A DNA stretch of 64,000 bases from Marinobacter gudaonensis (GCF_900115175.1 NZ_FOYV01000002.1:186001-250000), one strand, 5' to 3'; shown: positions 52,957 through 62,249, counted from the stretch's first letter. Numbers and translations are program-made. The notes: generated by a model not told the origin, from the sequence alone.

Positions 52957-53916
52957 CTACGGACGCAGTTTGTCCGGAATGGACTGTCCAATTTCCTCGT
53001 AATAGCGAATAGCACCGGGATGCAGGGGAATCGGAGTAGACTCGAGACTGAACTCAACCGTTGTGTCATAGGCAGCAGGATGAATGGCCCGGAGTTCTTC
53101 CACCTTTTCGAAAAGCAGCTTGGTGATCTGGTAGGCGAGATCCTCTTCCATTCCTGAGTTCACCGTCAGTACGTTCGGAATACCAATCGTTGATACCGGC
53201 TCTTCTACACCTTCGTACACTCCCGCTCGCAGCTTGTATGGCGCGAATACCGCAACAGCATCCCGCGCGTTGGCAACTTCTTCCTTTGAGAGGGAAACCA
53301 GGGCAACGTCCCTAGTCGTGGCCAGGCTTACAATAGAGCTGGTGGGTGGGCCAACGCTCCAGAAACCCGCGTCAATATCGCCGTCCCGAAGAGCATCTGC
53401 AGATTCATTGAAATTGAGACCCCGAACATCGAAGTCCTCGAAGCTGATTCCATTGGACTCGAGAAGCGCCTTGGCATTGACCTCCGTGCCACTTCCGGGG
53501 GCCCCGACCGACACGCGCTTACCCGCAAGGTCAGACAAAGAGGTGATACCGGAGTCTGCAAGCGTCACAATCTGGACAGCGTTGGGGTAAAGCGAGCCGA
53601 GAGCAAGAACATCCAGCTTATTGCCGTTGAACCGCTCTCCACCGTGGTAGGCCTGATGAACCGTGTCGGCAAGCGCAATGGCCAGATCCGAATCCTGCCG
53701 ATGAATCAATCCCATGTTTTCGACAGAAGCACCAGTAACTTCCGCCACAGCGCTGTAGCCTCCAATGTGGCTGCTGATCAGCTCAGCAAGCCCGCCTCCC
53801 AGGGGATAATAGGTGCCGCCGGTTCCACCCGTGGCAATGGAGAGATTGGTTTCAGCCTGGGTAACTCCCACGCCCATCAAAAAAGTAGCGCTGGCTGCCA
53901 AGAGCAACTTTCGCAT
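52957..53916 (-). CDS. TAXI-family TRAP solute-binding protein (second copy)
   Basis: A 319-residue periplasmic protein with a signal peptide (about residues 1-21, ending GVTQA). The TAXI signature reads LSIATGGTGGTYYPLGGGLAELISSHIGG, then GKRVSVGAPGSGTEVNAKALLESNGI and LRDGDIDAGFWSVGPPTSSI. GAGGTGATTAAC before the ATG at 53916 sets the start; a GTG three codons earlier is less likely. It heads the TAXI-DUF1850-permease operon, about 59 bases from a predicted sigma-54 start. Ligand unknown. Confidence 0.92.
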   Translation of the reverse strand: MRKLLLAASATFLMGVGVTQAETNLSIATGGTGGTYYPLGGGLAELISSHIGGYSAVAEVTGASVENMGLIHRQDSDLAIALADTVHQAYHGGERFNGNKLDVLALGSLYPNAVQIVTLADSGITSLSDLAGKRVSVGAPGSGTEVNAKALLESNGISFEDFDVRGLNFNESADALRDGDIDAGFWSVGPPTSSIVSLATTRDVALVSLSKEEVANARDAVAVFAPYKLRAGVYEGVEEPVSTIGIPNVLTVNSGMEEDLAYQITKLLFEKVEELRAIHPAAYDTTVEFSLESTPIPLHPGAIRYYEEIGQSIPDKLRP

Positions 53917-53984
53917 GTTAATCACCTCGTTTTTGTTGGATTGGTATCGATGTCCTCTGGACGTCGATTACGCAACAAGGTGAT

Positions 53985-54000
53985 TGCAGCTACTGTGCCA
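53985..54000 (-). promoter_or_regulatory. sigma-54 promoter of the second TAXI-TRAP operon
   Basis: On the minus strand TGGCACAGTAGCTGCA matches consensus TGGCACG-N4-TTGCA at nearly all conserved bases, with the required GG-N10-GC. The predicted start is near 53975. A small inverted repeat CCCTTG-N5-CAAGGG (54010-54026) lies just upstream. It should need a sigma-54 activator such as one of the two DctD proteins. Confidence 0.8.
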
Positions 54001-54099
54001 AGGCCAAACCCCTTGCGACACAAGGGCTGGACAGGGCAAGGAATTACGGTCTGCGCAGATTTTCGCCGATCGGTAAATTTTCGATGAGCGGATTATGGC

Positions 54100-54525
54100 T
54101 TACCAACGCCCCTGCAGCGTCGCCACAATCCGTCGGCTGCCAGCCCGGTCCCGGTGCTCACACAGATAGATGCCCTGCCAGGTGCCCAGAGCCAGGCGGC
54201 CATGATGCACCGGGAGGGTCAGGGACGGTCCGATCAGGATGCTCTTGATGTGGGCCGGCATGTCGTCCGGGCCTTCGGCCACATGCTCGTAGTGCGGGGC
54301 ATTCTCGGGCACCATCACATTGAAGTGGCGCTCCAGGTCGCCGCGGACGTCCGGATCGGCGTTCTCGTTTACCGCCAGGGAGGCGGAAGTGTGCTGGATG
54401 AACAGGTGCAGCAGGCCCACCTCGCAGTTGGTCAGATCCGGCGCCTGGGCAACAACCTCATTGGTTACCAGGTGGAAGCCCCGGGGCAGTGGTGCCAGTT
54501 CGATGAATGTCTGATCCCAGATCAT
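54100..54525 (-). CDS. yjbQ: YjbQ/UPF0047 family protein
   Basis: A 141-residue protein of the YjbQ family (LLHLFIQHTSASLAVNENADPDVRGDLE, MPAHIKSILIGPSLTLPV, LALGTWQGIYLCEHRD). Conserved His and Asp residues suggest a metal site. Database names mention secondary thiamine-phosphate synthase activity, which rests on complementation in E. coli; the physiological role is uncertain. It follows the deacylase gene by 41 bases on the same strand and may belong to the same transcript. Confidence 0.87.
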   Translation of the reverse strand: MIWDQTFIELAPLPRGFHLVTNEVVAQAPDLTNCEVGLLHLFIQHTSASLAVNENADPDVRGDLERHFNVMVPENAPHYEHVAEGPDDMPAHIKSILIGPSLTLPVHHGRLALGTWQGIYLCEHRDRAGSRRIVATLQGRW

Positions 54526-54566
54526 GGTAACCCTCCTCCGCTGTCCGTATCAGGCGCCCATGCCGG

Positions 54567-55631
54567 CTATTTCTGCCTGTCGTCCCAGGGGTGAACGGGC
54601 ACCACCGCATCGCCCATATCGCCCTCGTAACTGCTGCGGAAATACTCCATGGCCTTCTCGGCCTCGCTGAGCTCGTCAAAGCGGGCCACGTGGTAAATGG
54701 CCTCCCCCTCGTTCACCAGCGGGAGATTGTTCACGCAGATCACAATGCCCGAGCAGGGCGACACCACGGCAATCTCCGACTCACCAAACGGGTCGGCCAC
54801 CATGGCCAGGCGCTGGCCCTTGCGCACCTTCTGGCCCAGGCGGGCCACCGGACGCATGATGCCGTCGATATCCGCCCTCGCCCACAGGGAGTTGGCGGCG
54901 GTTTCCGAGCGCTTTCTCGGGGCCTTGGGCCCCTTTTTCGGGGGCACCATGGCCAGTTCCCGCATCACACGGATAACGCCTTTCACGCCGCTGCTGATCA
55001 CTACGTCGTCGAACCGCAGCGCCTCGCCGCCCTCGAAAGTGATTACCGGTATGTCCTGGGAGTCGGCGTAGGCCCGCAAACTGCCTTCACGCAGACCCGA
55101 GTTGATGATGATGGGCGCCCCGAAGGCCTCGGCCATACGCACGGTTTCCGGATTCTTGAGCTCGGCCCGGATTTGCGGCAGGTTGAACCGATGCACCGCG
55201 CCGGTGTGCAGGTCGATGATGTGGGTGACCTTCTCCATGATCTGGCTTCTCAGCAGGTAGGCAATTCGCCCACCCAGGGAGCCGGTTTCACTGCCCGGGA
55301 AACAGCGGTTCAGGTCGCGCCGGTCGGGCAGGTACCGCGTACGCTGTACAAAGCCGAAAATATTGACGATGGGCACCGCCACCAGGGTGCCGCGCAGGTG
55401 CCTCAGGGCAGAATTGGTCAACACCCGGCGCACAATCTCCACGCCGTTGATCTCGTCGCCGTGGATGGCGCCGCACACCATCAGCACCGGCCCGTCCCGG
55501 CGGCCGTGGACCACTTCCACCGGAATGTGCAGGGGGGTGTGGGTGTAGAGTTTGGCCACCGGCACTTCCACGGTCTGGCGAGTGCCCGCCTTGATCTGGC
55601 TGCCGGCAATCTCGAAGGGCGCTCGGGCCAT
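54567..55631 (-). CDS. succinylglutamate desuccinylase/aspartoacylase (M14-like) family protein
   Basis: A 354-residue zinc hydrolase. The metal ligands are in CGAIHGDEING (His and Glu) and IIDLHTGA (His). The catalytic Glu is probably in VITFEGGEALRF. A C-terminal beta domain (about 255-340) reads RADIDGIMRPVARLGQKVRKGQRLAMVADPFGE. AstE/AspA enzymes cleave N-acyl groups from glutamate or aspartate. Placed three bases from rimK, it may act on glutamate-containing modifications or peptides; substrate unknown. Confidence 0.85.
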   Translation of the reverse strand: MARAPFEIAGSQIKAGTRQTVEVPVAKLYTHTPLHIPVEVVHGRRDGPVLMVCGAIHGDEINGVEIVRRVLTNSALRHLRGTLVAVPIVNIFGFVQRTRYLPDRRDLNRCFPGSETGSLGGRIAYLLRSQIMEKVTHIIDLHTGAVHRFNLPQIRAELKNPETVRMAEAFGAPIIINSGLREGSLRAYADSQDIPVITFEGGEALRFDDVVISSGVKGVIRVMRELAMVPPKKGPKAPRKRSETAANSLWARADIDGIMRPVARLGQKVRKGQRLAMVADPFGESEIAVVSPCSGIVICVNNLPLVNEGEAIYHVARFDELSEAEKAMEYFRSSYEGDMGDAVVPVHPWDDRQK

Positions 55632-55634
55632 GGC

Positions 55635-56543
55635 TCAGCCTCTCCCGCCCTTGGTACCGGTTTTCCAGGGTTTCTGGTTTTTCTCGGTCCAGTTGATGAT
55701 CATGCCAGCGACGTTCTTGCCAGTGGCGTTCTCGATGCCTTCCAGGCCCGGCGAGGAATTCACCTCCATCACCAGCGGTCCACGGCTCGAACGCAGCAGG
55801 TCAACGCCGGCCACATTAAGGCCCATGGCCTTGGCAGCCTTGATGGCAGTACGGCGCTCCTCCGGCGTAATGCGAACCAGCGAGGCGGTGCCGCCCCGGT
55901 GCAAATTGGAGCGGAATTCGCCTTCGGCGCCCTGGCGCTTCATGGCGGCAATCACCTTGTCGCCAATCACGAAGCAGCGGATATCGGCGCCGCCGGCTTC
56001 CTTGATGAACTCCTGCACCAGAATGTCGGCCTTCAGGCCCATGAACGCTTCAATCACACTCTCGGCAGCCTTGCGGGTTTCCGCCAGCACCACACCGATA
56101 CCCTGGGTGCCCTGAAGCAGCTTGATCACCACCGGCGCACCGCCGACCATCTTCAGCAGCTCGGGTACGTTGTCCGGCTTGTTGGCAAATCCGGTAATCG
56201 GCATGCCGACGCCCTTACGCGCCAGCAGCTGAAGCGAGCGCAGCTTGTCCCGGGAGCGGCTGATGGCAACCGATTCGTTCACTGGAAACACCCCCATCAT
56301 CTCGAACTGGCGCAATACGGCGGTACCGTAGAAGGTGACCGAAGCGCCGATCCGGGGGATCACCACGTCAAAGTCCTCCAGAACCTCCTCGTGATAGTGG
56401 ATCTGGGGGTTGGCAGAGGTGATGTTCATAGAGCAGTGAAGGCAGTCGATTACCTTCACCTCATGGCCACGATTGATGCCTTCTTCCACCAGACGACGGG
56501 TGGAGTAGAGATGGCGGTTTCGCGACAGTACCGCAATTTTCAT
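55635..56543 (-). CDS. rimK: RimK-type alpha-L-glutamate ligase
   Basis: A 302-residue ATP-grasp ligase close to E. coli RimK, which adds glutamates to the C-terminus of ribosomal protein S6. Matching segments are [98 protein letters not shown] and [17 protein letters not shown]. It overlaps the protease gene by four bases and is followed three bases later by the deacylase gene, so the three should be made together. Confidence 0.92.
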   Translation of the reverse strand: MKIAVLSRNRHLYSTRRLVEEGINRGHEVKVIDCLHCSMNITSANPQIHYHEEVLEDFDVVIPRIGASVTFYGTAVLRQFEMMGVFPVNESVAISRSRDKLRSLQLLARKGVGMPITGFANKPDNVPELLKMVGGAPVVIKLLQGTQGIGVVLAETRKAAESVIEAFMGLKADILVQEFIKEAGGADIRCFVIGDKVIAAMKRQGAEGEFRSNLHRGGTASLVRITPEERRTAIKAAKAMGLNVAGVDLLRSSRGPLVMEVNSSPGLEGIENATGKNVAGMIINWTEKNQKPWKTGTKGGRG

Positions 56544-57049
56544 TTATCAGTCCTTAGGGCCGGTTCACCGGCAAGATAGGAAGCTTCAGGATAGACCACC
56601 GCACGTCCCGCCATGGCGGTTCGACCGAGCAGCATCCGGAACCGCATGGAATCGCGGTTGGTCAATGTCATTTCGATGGGCCAGCTCTGGCCAGCGATCA
56701 CCAGCGTGGTTTCAATCACCACGCGCATTTCCTTGTGCCCACCGGAATCGGAAACGTTACGTTCGTCCAGGACCCGGGCGTCGCATTCCACCACCTGATG
56801 CAGGTCGTTCTGGACCGGATGCACCCAGAATCGGACGCGGCGTTCGCCTTTTTCCGTGTAGGGTTCCACCCGAAAGGTATGCAGACACGAGGTGCGTGCC
56901 CCGGTGTCAATCTTGGCCTTGATCCGGCCGATGTCCAGATCCGGCAAAGCCACCCACTCACGCCACCCCAGGTCAACCTTGTTCTCGGCAGGCTTTGGCC
57001 TGATCGTCTTCAACGGCGGCGTGGCTGTTTCAGTGGTTTTTGTCGACAT
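56540..57049 (-). CDS. retropepsin-like putative ATP-dependent zinc protease (RimB-like)
   Basis: A 169-residue protein of the Zn_protease/RimB family. The aspartic-protease motif is [16 protein letters not shown], with Asp in DTGA, and a second flap-like segment reads [15 protein letters not shown]. It belongs to the clan of retropepsin-like folds despite the zinc protease name. Homologues next to rimK have been proposed to counter or tune RimK-dependent glutamylation. The ATG at 57049 lies inside the end of mscS (20-base overlap); a start six codons upstream is possible. It overlaps rimK by four bases. Confidence 0.82.
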   Translation of the reverse strand: MSTKTTETATPPLKTIRPKPAENKVDLGWREWVALPDLDIGRIKAKIDTGARTSCLHTFRVEPYTEKGERRVRFWVHPVQNDLHQVVECDARVLDERNVSDSGGHKEMRVVIETTLVIAGQSWPIEMTLTNRDSMRFRMLLGRTAMAGRAVVYPEASYLAGEPALRTDK

Positions 57050-57974
57050 CCGGGCGATCCTTATCATTTCCTGTTTCAGGCACTGTTGCCGGCGCCCCGT
57101 CCGCGCCCATCAACTGAATGCGGAAGGGCTCCGAATGACTGCCGGCATAAACGCTGGTGTGGGGGAACGGAATCTCGATGCCCTCCTGGTCCAGGGTTTT
57201 CTTGATGGCGACCATCATCCCGCTGCGCCCCTCAAGAACCCGGTCTTTGGGCACCCAGAAGGAAAACTGGAGATCCACGGACGAAGGCCCGAAGGCGGTC
57301 ACCAGGGTAAAAGGCTTGGGCTCCTCCAGGCAGTTGGGGTCCTTTTCCGCCAGCTCCAGCAGCAGCGCCTCAACTCGTTCCACATCTTCAGCGTAGGCAA
57401 TTCCCACGGTCAGGTCGAGCCGGCGGATGGGAAACCGGGACCGGTTCACCACACGGGTCTTGATCAGCGTCTCGTTGGGAATGCGCACGTAGAGGTTATC
57501 GGAGGTTCGCAGTTTCACACTGAGCATGTCGATGCCCACCACCTCACCCATGGTGGCTTCCACTTCAATGAAGTCACCGATCTCGAAGGGTTTTTCCACC
57601 AGCAGGAACAGGCCACTGATCATGTTCGAGGCCGAGGTCTGGGAGGCAAAACCAATGGCCACGGTGAGAATACCGGCAGCGCCCAGTACCACATCCAGGG
57701 AGAAACCGGCCTCGCGCAATGCCGCAACGAAAAACAGGATGATGATGAGATAGAACACGAACCGCCGAACCATCACCGTATGGTGGCGGGTGGAGCGCTC
57801 TGCCATGAACCGGGTGACACTGCGGGCGGCCAGGGTCGCCAGGAAAATACCGAGCACCAGCAGAAATGCCGAACTGATCCACTGGCCCCAGGCGATATCG
57901 GTAAACACCCTCATCACGCCGGCCTCGATTGTCTCTAACACGGTAACAACTCCATCAAAATCCAGTTCAGCCAA
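57030..57974 (-). CDS. MscS-family mechanosensitive ion channel
   Basis: A 314-residue small-conductance channel. Three membrane segments lie at about residues 30-50, 68-88 and 92-115. The pore helix and beta domain read [49 protein letters not shown], the family signature, with [17 protein letters not shown] next. The last 35 residues are a variable tail. It overlaps the DUF432 gene by eight bases and the protease gene by 20. Its position within the RimK operon suggests a link between osmotic stress and glutamate-based modification. Confidence 0.9.
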   Translation of the reverse strand: MAELDFDGVVTVLETIEAGVMRVFTDIAWGQWISSAFLLVLGIFLATLAARSVTRFMAERSTRHHTVMVRRFVFYLIIILFFVAALREAGFSLDVVLGAAGILTVAIGFASQTSASNMISGLFLLVEKPFEIGDFIEVEATMGEVVGIDMLSVKLRTSDNLYVRIPNETLIKTRVVNRSRFPIRRLDLTVGIAYAEDVERVEALLLELAEKDPNCLEEPKPFTLVTAFGPSSVDLQFSFWVPKDRVLEGRSGMMVAIKKTLDQEGIEIPFPHTSVYAGSHSEPFRIQLMGADGAPATVPETGNDKDRPDVDKNH

Positions 57975-58776
57975 ACATTCGGTCGAACGCCCGAACCAGA
58001 CGGCCCCGGGCTACTTTTTCACGGGCATCCGCCACGTGCCGGCAGGGGCCTGCAGCCGCGAGCAGGCTCTGTTCCACATGCAGACTGGCGGAATTCAGCT
58101 CCGTTTCCACCTCTACCGTCACACCCGGCGTCCACAGCTGGCCCCGCTCATTGAGGTGCAGTGACAGCAACGGCGTGGGCAGACTGAACCGCTCCAGCAG
58201 CAGCGGCTCGTCCCGACTGTTGATCAGGGTCACCGGTGTCACGGCCCGCCATGGGCGTTTGGGCACGGCCTCCAGCACCAATCGGGCAACGCTGGCCGAC
58301 GCGTAACACAGCTCGCCCTCCATGGTGTTGCGCCCCACCCAGGTGAGTGACGGCGTTGCCAGTGGGATTTCCGTCAGTACCGTTTGTCGCTCACCGACAC
58401 AGACTTTCATCCAGACCAGCGTGCCTACATAAATGGTGCAGCGACCGCCGGCCGGAATGGTGAGCGGCTGAAACGGCCGGATAACCGTGGGCAGCTTGGC
58501 CAGAGCGGGTACGAAGGTGACCGTCGACGACGGGTTTTGCCGGATGAATCGCTGTAGCGGAACCGATGCCGACGGCAGGGTATGGCCAATGGTTTCTGTC
58601 CAACCCACCGGATCGGTGTCGAGTTCGAGAGTCTCAGACCTTATCTGCCACTCGAGATCCAGCATCGTGACCCACAGCCGGATATGACCCAACTGGTGGT
58701 ACTGGGTCTGCCCGGAAGCCAGGGAATACGGCTGGGCCCACACGCCGTCTCGACGGCCCTCGGTAGTGTTCTCCAT
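57967..58776 (-). CDS. probable DUF432 family protein
   Basis: A 269-residue soluble protein without signal peptide or membrane helix. It is mostly beta-strand (FVPALAKLPTVIRPFQPLTIPAGGRCTIYVGTLVWMKV, TWVGRNTMEGELCYASASVARLVLEAVPKRPWRAVTPVTLINSRDEPLLLERFSLP in separate blocks). I recognise it as DUF432, a family often found beside MscS channels, from memory and with moderate certainty. It is the first gene of the operon and overlaps mscS by eight bases. Its role is unknown; regulation of or partnership with the channel is inferred only from position. Confidence 0.6.
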   Translation of the reverse strand: MENTTEGRRDGVWAQPYSLASGQTQYHQLGHIRLWVTMLDLEWQIRSETLELDTDPVGWTETIGHTLPSASVPLQRFIRQNPSSTVTFVPALAKLPTVIRPFQPLTIPAGGRCTIYVGTLVWMKVCVGERQTVLTEIPLATPSLTWVGRNTMEGELCYASASVARLVLEAVPKRPWRAVTPVTLINSRDEPLLLERFSLPTPLLSLHLNERGQLWTPGVTVEVETELNSASLHVEQSLLAAAGPCRHVADAREKVARGRLVRAFDRMFG

Positions 58777-58838
58777 GTTCCGAACCAGACTCCTAGAATT
58801 TGACCGGCTGACTGATGGGGTTCTTCACTCGCGTATTC

Positions 58839-58865
58839 TTGACTGGAAAGTGCCTTCACTATAAT
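58839..58865 (+). promoter_or_regulatory. probable phr promoter
   Basis: TTGACT (58839-58844) and TATAAT (58860-58865) are separated by 15 bases, slightly short of the optimum of 17. The photolyase ATG lies about 100 bases downstream. The hexamers are strong but the spacing lowers confidence. Confidence 0.45.
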
Positions 58866-58966
58866 CCAATCCTCTACCCCGGGCGAATATCCAAGTCAGT
58901 GATTTTATTGAAGCACCGGGCTGTATTTACCCCTACAACGACCACTTTGACGGGAATGGACAACGG

Positions 58967-60370
58967 ATGACACAACTGGTCTGGTTCCGAAACGATCTGC
59001 GCCTTGCCGACAACCCGGCACTCACGGCCGCCTGTGAGAGTGACGACAGGGTGGCGGCCTGCTTTATCCTCACCCCGGAGCAGTGGCAGGAACACGACTG
59101 GTCGCCGGCCCGGGTGCAGTTCGTGATCGCGCACGCCAACGCCCTGGCCGAACGGCTGGCGGAACTGGGCATCCCTCTCTCCTTTATCCACGCCCGGCGT
59201 TTCAGCGACAGCATCAATGCCCTGGCAGACCACTGCGCGAAAGAGGGCATCCGTACCCTGCACTTCAACGAGGAATACGGCGTTAACGAGCGGAAACGGG
59301 ACAAAACCATCAAAGCCCGGCTCGACGACCTTGGCATCGCCGTGCGCAAATACCGGGACCAGACCGTGGCCCCCGTGGGCGAGATCCTCACCCAGCAGAA
59401 CGAGCCCTATTCCGTATTCACACCCTTCTCGAGACGCTGGCGCAGCTGGATAGACGAGACCCAGCCAGGCCTGTTTCCAGCCCCGACCTCCCGGGGCGAC
59501 CGCCTGAAACCGGAGCGCATCGATGCCATACCCGAGGCCTTCCGCGATGCCCCGAAGCCTCTGGTAGCCACCGGTGAAGACGCCGCCCACAACCAGCTGG
59601 AACAATTCCTCGAACACCGGGCCGGCGCCTACAAGGATCAGCGCGACTTTCCGGCTGTTGATGGCACCAGCCAGCTCTCCCCTTACCTGGCCAACGGCGT
59701 GCTTTCCGGGCGCCAGTGCCTGATCGCCGCCAGACAGGCGCAGGGTGCGGGCGGCAACCAGCAGGGCCTGAGCACCTGGATCAACGAAATCGCCTGGCGC
59801 GACTTCTACGTGCACATTCTTTACCACTACCCGCGGGTGAGTATGCACCGCGCCTTCAAACCCGAAACCGAAGACCTGCGCTGGAACACCCCCAGCGAGC
59901 ACTTCGAAGCCTGGAAAACCGGTAACACCGGCGTACCCATCGTCGACGCCGCCATGCGCCAGCTCCGGGAAACCGGCTGGATGCACAACCGCCTGCGCAT
60001 GATCACCGCCATGTACCTGACCAAGAACCTGTTCATCGACTGGCGCCTGGGCGAGGCCTGGTTCATGTCCAACCTGATTGACGGCTTCCTGGCCTCCAAC
60101 AACGGCGGCTGGCAATGGAGCGCCTCCACTGGCACCGACGCCGCACCCTACTTCCGGGTGTTCAACCCGGTCACCCAGAGCCAGCGTTTTGACCCGAACG
60201 GCGACTTTATCCGGGAATGGGTTCCGGAACTGGCCAAGCTGGACAGTAAACGGATTCATGATCCCGGAGCGAAAGGCGGTGTGATTCCGAAGGGGTATCC
60301 AAGGCAGGTCGTGGATCTCAAAGAGACGAGGAAAGAGGCCATCGCGAGGTTTCAGGAGCTGAAAAACTGA
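58967..60370 (+). CDS. phrB: deoxyribodipyrimidine photo-lyase
   Basis: PhrB repairs UV-induced cyclobutane pyrimidine dimers with light. The 467-residue class I enzyme starts TQLVWFRNDLRLADNPALT in the antenna domain. The C-terminal FAD domain has LSPYLANGVLS, WINEIAWRDFYVHILYHYPRVS, GNTGVPIVDAAMRQLRETGWMHNRLRMITA and NNGGWQWSASTGTDAAPYFRVFNP. No LexA box was seen upstream. It is divergent from the RimK operon and convergent with moeB across a repeat element. Confidence 0.95.
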   Translation: MTQLVWFRNDLRLADNPALTAACESDDRVAACFILTPEQWQEHDWSPARVQFVIAHANALAERLAELGIPLSFIHARRFSDSINALADHCAKEGIRTLHFNEEYGVNERKRDKTIKARLDDLGIAVRKYRDQTVAPVGEILTQQNEPYSVFTPFSRRWRSWIDETQPGLFPAPTSRGDRLKPERIDAIPEAFRDAPKPLVATGEDAAHNQLEQFLEHRAGAYKDQRDFPAVDGTSQLSPYLANGVLSGRQCLIAARQAQGAGGNQQGLSTWINEIAWRDFYVHILYHYPRVSMHRAFKPETEDLRWNTPSEHFEAWKTGNTGVPIVDAAMRQLRETGWMHNRLRMITAMYLTKNLFIDWRLGEAWFMSNLIDGFLASNNGGWQWSASTGTDAAPYFRVFNPVTQSQRFDPNGDFIREWVPELAKLDSKRIHDPGAKGGVIPKGYPRQVVDLKETRKEAIARFQELKN

Positions 60371-60410
60371 AACAAATTGGAGCCGGCGAAAACAGCTGAC
60401 TCATAAGCTT

Positions 60411-60582
60411 GCGGAGAGCTTGCCAAAACCCTGCGGAGCCATGGGTGGAGTGCGCAGCACTTCACGGGCAAGCCAGGGACGGCTTGCCCAGGACCTCTGG
60501 CGCGACGCAGGAGCATTAGCGACAGAGGGCGGAGCGGAGCCTACAGGGATGTATTCACGGCGTGTTTTGGCAAGCTCTCCGC
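60411..60582. repeat. 172-base intergenic element with 19-bp terminal inverted repeats
   Basis: GCGGAGAGCTTGCCAAAAC (60411-60429) and its perfect reverse complement (60564-60582) bound the element. Inside, GGGCAAGCC (60466-60474) and GGCTTGCCC (60481-60489) make a 9-bp stem and AGTGC-GCA-GCACT another. There is no coding capacity. It fills most of the 248-base gap between phrB and moeB and looks like a small structured repeat or a MITE-like remnant; copy number cannot be judged from one window. Confidence 0.65.
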
Positions 60583-60618
60583 CAAGACCGCCCTACTCCA
60601 AATCCGGCTGCACCGAGT

Positions 60619-61365
60619 TCAACCAGAACAAACCGGACAAGAAGGATCCCGAGCCAGCTTCATCTCCCGCCACTGCATCTGCCAGGCATCCAGAATCAGC
60701 AACCGCCCGATCAATGGCTCGCCCACCCCGGAAATCACCTTGATGGCCTCCATCGCCTGGGCCGCGCCGATCATCCCCACCAGGGGCGCAATCACCCCGG
60801 CCTCGGAACAGGTCAGATCCTCATTACCCTGCTCCGGGTACAGACAGTGGTAGCAGGGGCTGTCCTCGCGCCGGCTGTCGTAAACCGAGAGCTGGCCTTC
60901 CCCGCGAATGGCGGCGCCGGACACCAGCGGCACCTTTGCCGCCACGCAGGCGCGATTCAGGGCAAACCGGGTGTTGAAGTTATCGGTGCAATCCACCACC
61001 AGACTCGCCTCCTCCACCCGACGGGCCAGGGCGTCGCCCTCCAGGCGCTCATTCACGGCGGTCACCGACACCAGCGGATTGATCCGGAGCACCCGCTCGG
61101 CCAGGCTTTGCGCCTTGGATTCGCCCAAGTGGCCCTGGTCAAAACCGATCTGACGCTGCAGGTTGGCCAGCTCCACCGTGTCGTCGTCCACCAGCGTGAG
61201 GTTACCCACGCCGGCGGCACCCAGGTAGAGCGCCACTGGGCAACCCAGGCCGCCGGCACCAAGCACCAGCACCCGGGCAGACTTCAGGGTTTCCTGGCCG
61301 GCAATGTCGAACCTGGGCATCAGGATCTGCCGACTGTAGCGCAATAATTCTTCGTCACTAAGCAT
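60619..61365 (-). CDS. moeB: molybdopterin-synthase adenylyltransferase MoeB
   Basis: MoeB adenylates the C-terminus of MoaD for molybdopterin synthesis; close relatives act in thiamine or tRNA thiolation. The 248-residue E1-like protein has the nucleotide loop GAGGLGCPVALYLGAAGVG, VDDDTVELANLQRQI, DCTDNFNTRFALNRAC and two zinc-binding CxxC pairs (CYHC and CPVC). It closes the hemA-prfA-prmC-moeB series common in gammaproteobacteria. Confidence 0.93.
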   Translation of the reverse strand: MLSDEELLRYSRQILMPRFDIAGQETLKSARVLVLGAGGLGCPVALYLGAAGVGNLTLVDDDTVELANLQRQIGFDQGHLGESKAQSLAERVLRINPLVSVTAVNERLEGDALARRVEEASLVVDCTDNFNTRFALNRACVAAKVPLVSGAAIRGEGQLSVYDSRREDSPCYHCLYPEQGNEDLTCSEAGVIAPLVGMIGAAQAMEAIKVISGVGEPLIGRLLILDAWQMQWREMKLARDPSCPVCSG

Positions 61366-61394
61366 TCACATCTCCCTACCCGGCCTGGGCCGTT

Positions 61395-62249
61395 TCAATC
61401 CGCTGACGCCAACCACTGGCCGAGGGTCAGCCGGTCCCGACCACCATAATCCTGCATTCCACGGATACTGGAAAAGCCTCGTTCCCGAAACAGGGCCGCC
61501 ACGGATTCTGCCTGATCATAACCATGCTCCACCAACAGCCAGCCGCCTTCAACCAGCCAGTCCGGCGCCTGCTCCACGATCATTTTCAGGTCATCCAGGC
61601 CATCGGGGCCCGAGACCAGGGCAGAGGCAGGCTCGTAGCGCACATCGCCGAGGGCCAGATGTTCATCCTGCTCCGGTATATAGGGGGGATTGGAGACAAT
61701 CAGATCAAATCGCTGCGGTTGCAGCCCGGAAAACCAGGTACTTTCAACCACGGTGACAGACAACTCCAAATCCCGAGCATTCTCCCGGGCCAGGTCCACC
61801 GCCGCGGCGACCGCATCGCTGGCGGTAATCTGCCAACCCGGGCGCTCACTGGCCAGGGCCAGGGCAATGGCACCGGTGCCGGTGCCCAGATCCACAACCC
61901 GGGCATCCTCGGGCAACGGCAGTGCGAGGGCGGCTTCCACCAGGCATTCCGTGTCGGGTCGGGGAATCAGCGTCGAGGCCGAGACTTTCAGGGGCAGCGA
62001 CCAGAATTCCTGGTGCCCCAGCAGGTGTGCGACCGGGCGGCCAGACTGCCGCTCCCGAACCAGAGCCTCGAACGCCTCCGCCTGATCAGCCGGAATTGAC
62101 TGCTCCGGCCAGGCCCGGAAGCGCGTCCGGCTCAAGCCGGTGACATGACTGAGCAGAAGCTCGGCATCCAGCCTCGGCGATTCCCCACCAATCTTTACAG
62201 AGGCGGCGTGCAGGAGGGCTTCGCAGGTCAGTGAGGATTCACTGGCCAT
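61395..62249 (-). CDS. prmC: release factor glutamine methyltransferase PrmC
   Basis: PrmC (HemK) methylates the GGQ glutamine of RF1 and RF2. The 284-residue protein has an N-terminal helical domain and a methyltransferase domain with [16 protein letters not shown] and the catalytic NPPY motif in [13 protein letters not shown]. The start at 62249 lies 11 bases inside the end of prfA; the open stretch upstream is antisense-like and not PrmC sequence. It is directly linked to prfA, the gene of its substrate. Confidence 0.95.
   Translation of the reverse strand: MASESSLTCEALLHAASVKIGGESPRLDAELLLSHVTGLSRTRFRAWPEQSIPADQAEAFEALVRERQSGRPVAHLLGHQEFWSLPLKVSASTLIPRPDTECLVEAALALPLPEDARVVDLGTGTGAIALALASERPGWQITASDAVAAAVDLARENARDLELSVTVVESTWFSGLQPQRFDLIVSNPPYIPEQDEHLALGDVRYEPASALVSGPDGLDDLKMIVEQAPDWLVEGGWLLVEHGYDQAESVAALFRERGFSSIRGMQDYGGRDRLTLGQWLASAD

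Noticed and set aside
54591..56579. A 662-codon open frame on the plus strand across the deacylase and rimK genes
   Set aside because: His/Gly/Arg-rich translation without a family resemblance, fully antisense to two well-supported genes.
58874..60259. A 461-codon minus-strand frame opposite photolyase
   Set aside because: Photolyase motifs are complete on the plus strand; the opposite frame is Gly/Val/His-rich filler.
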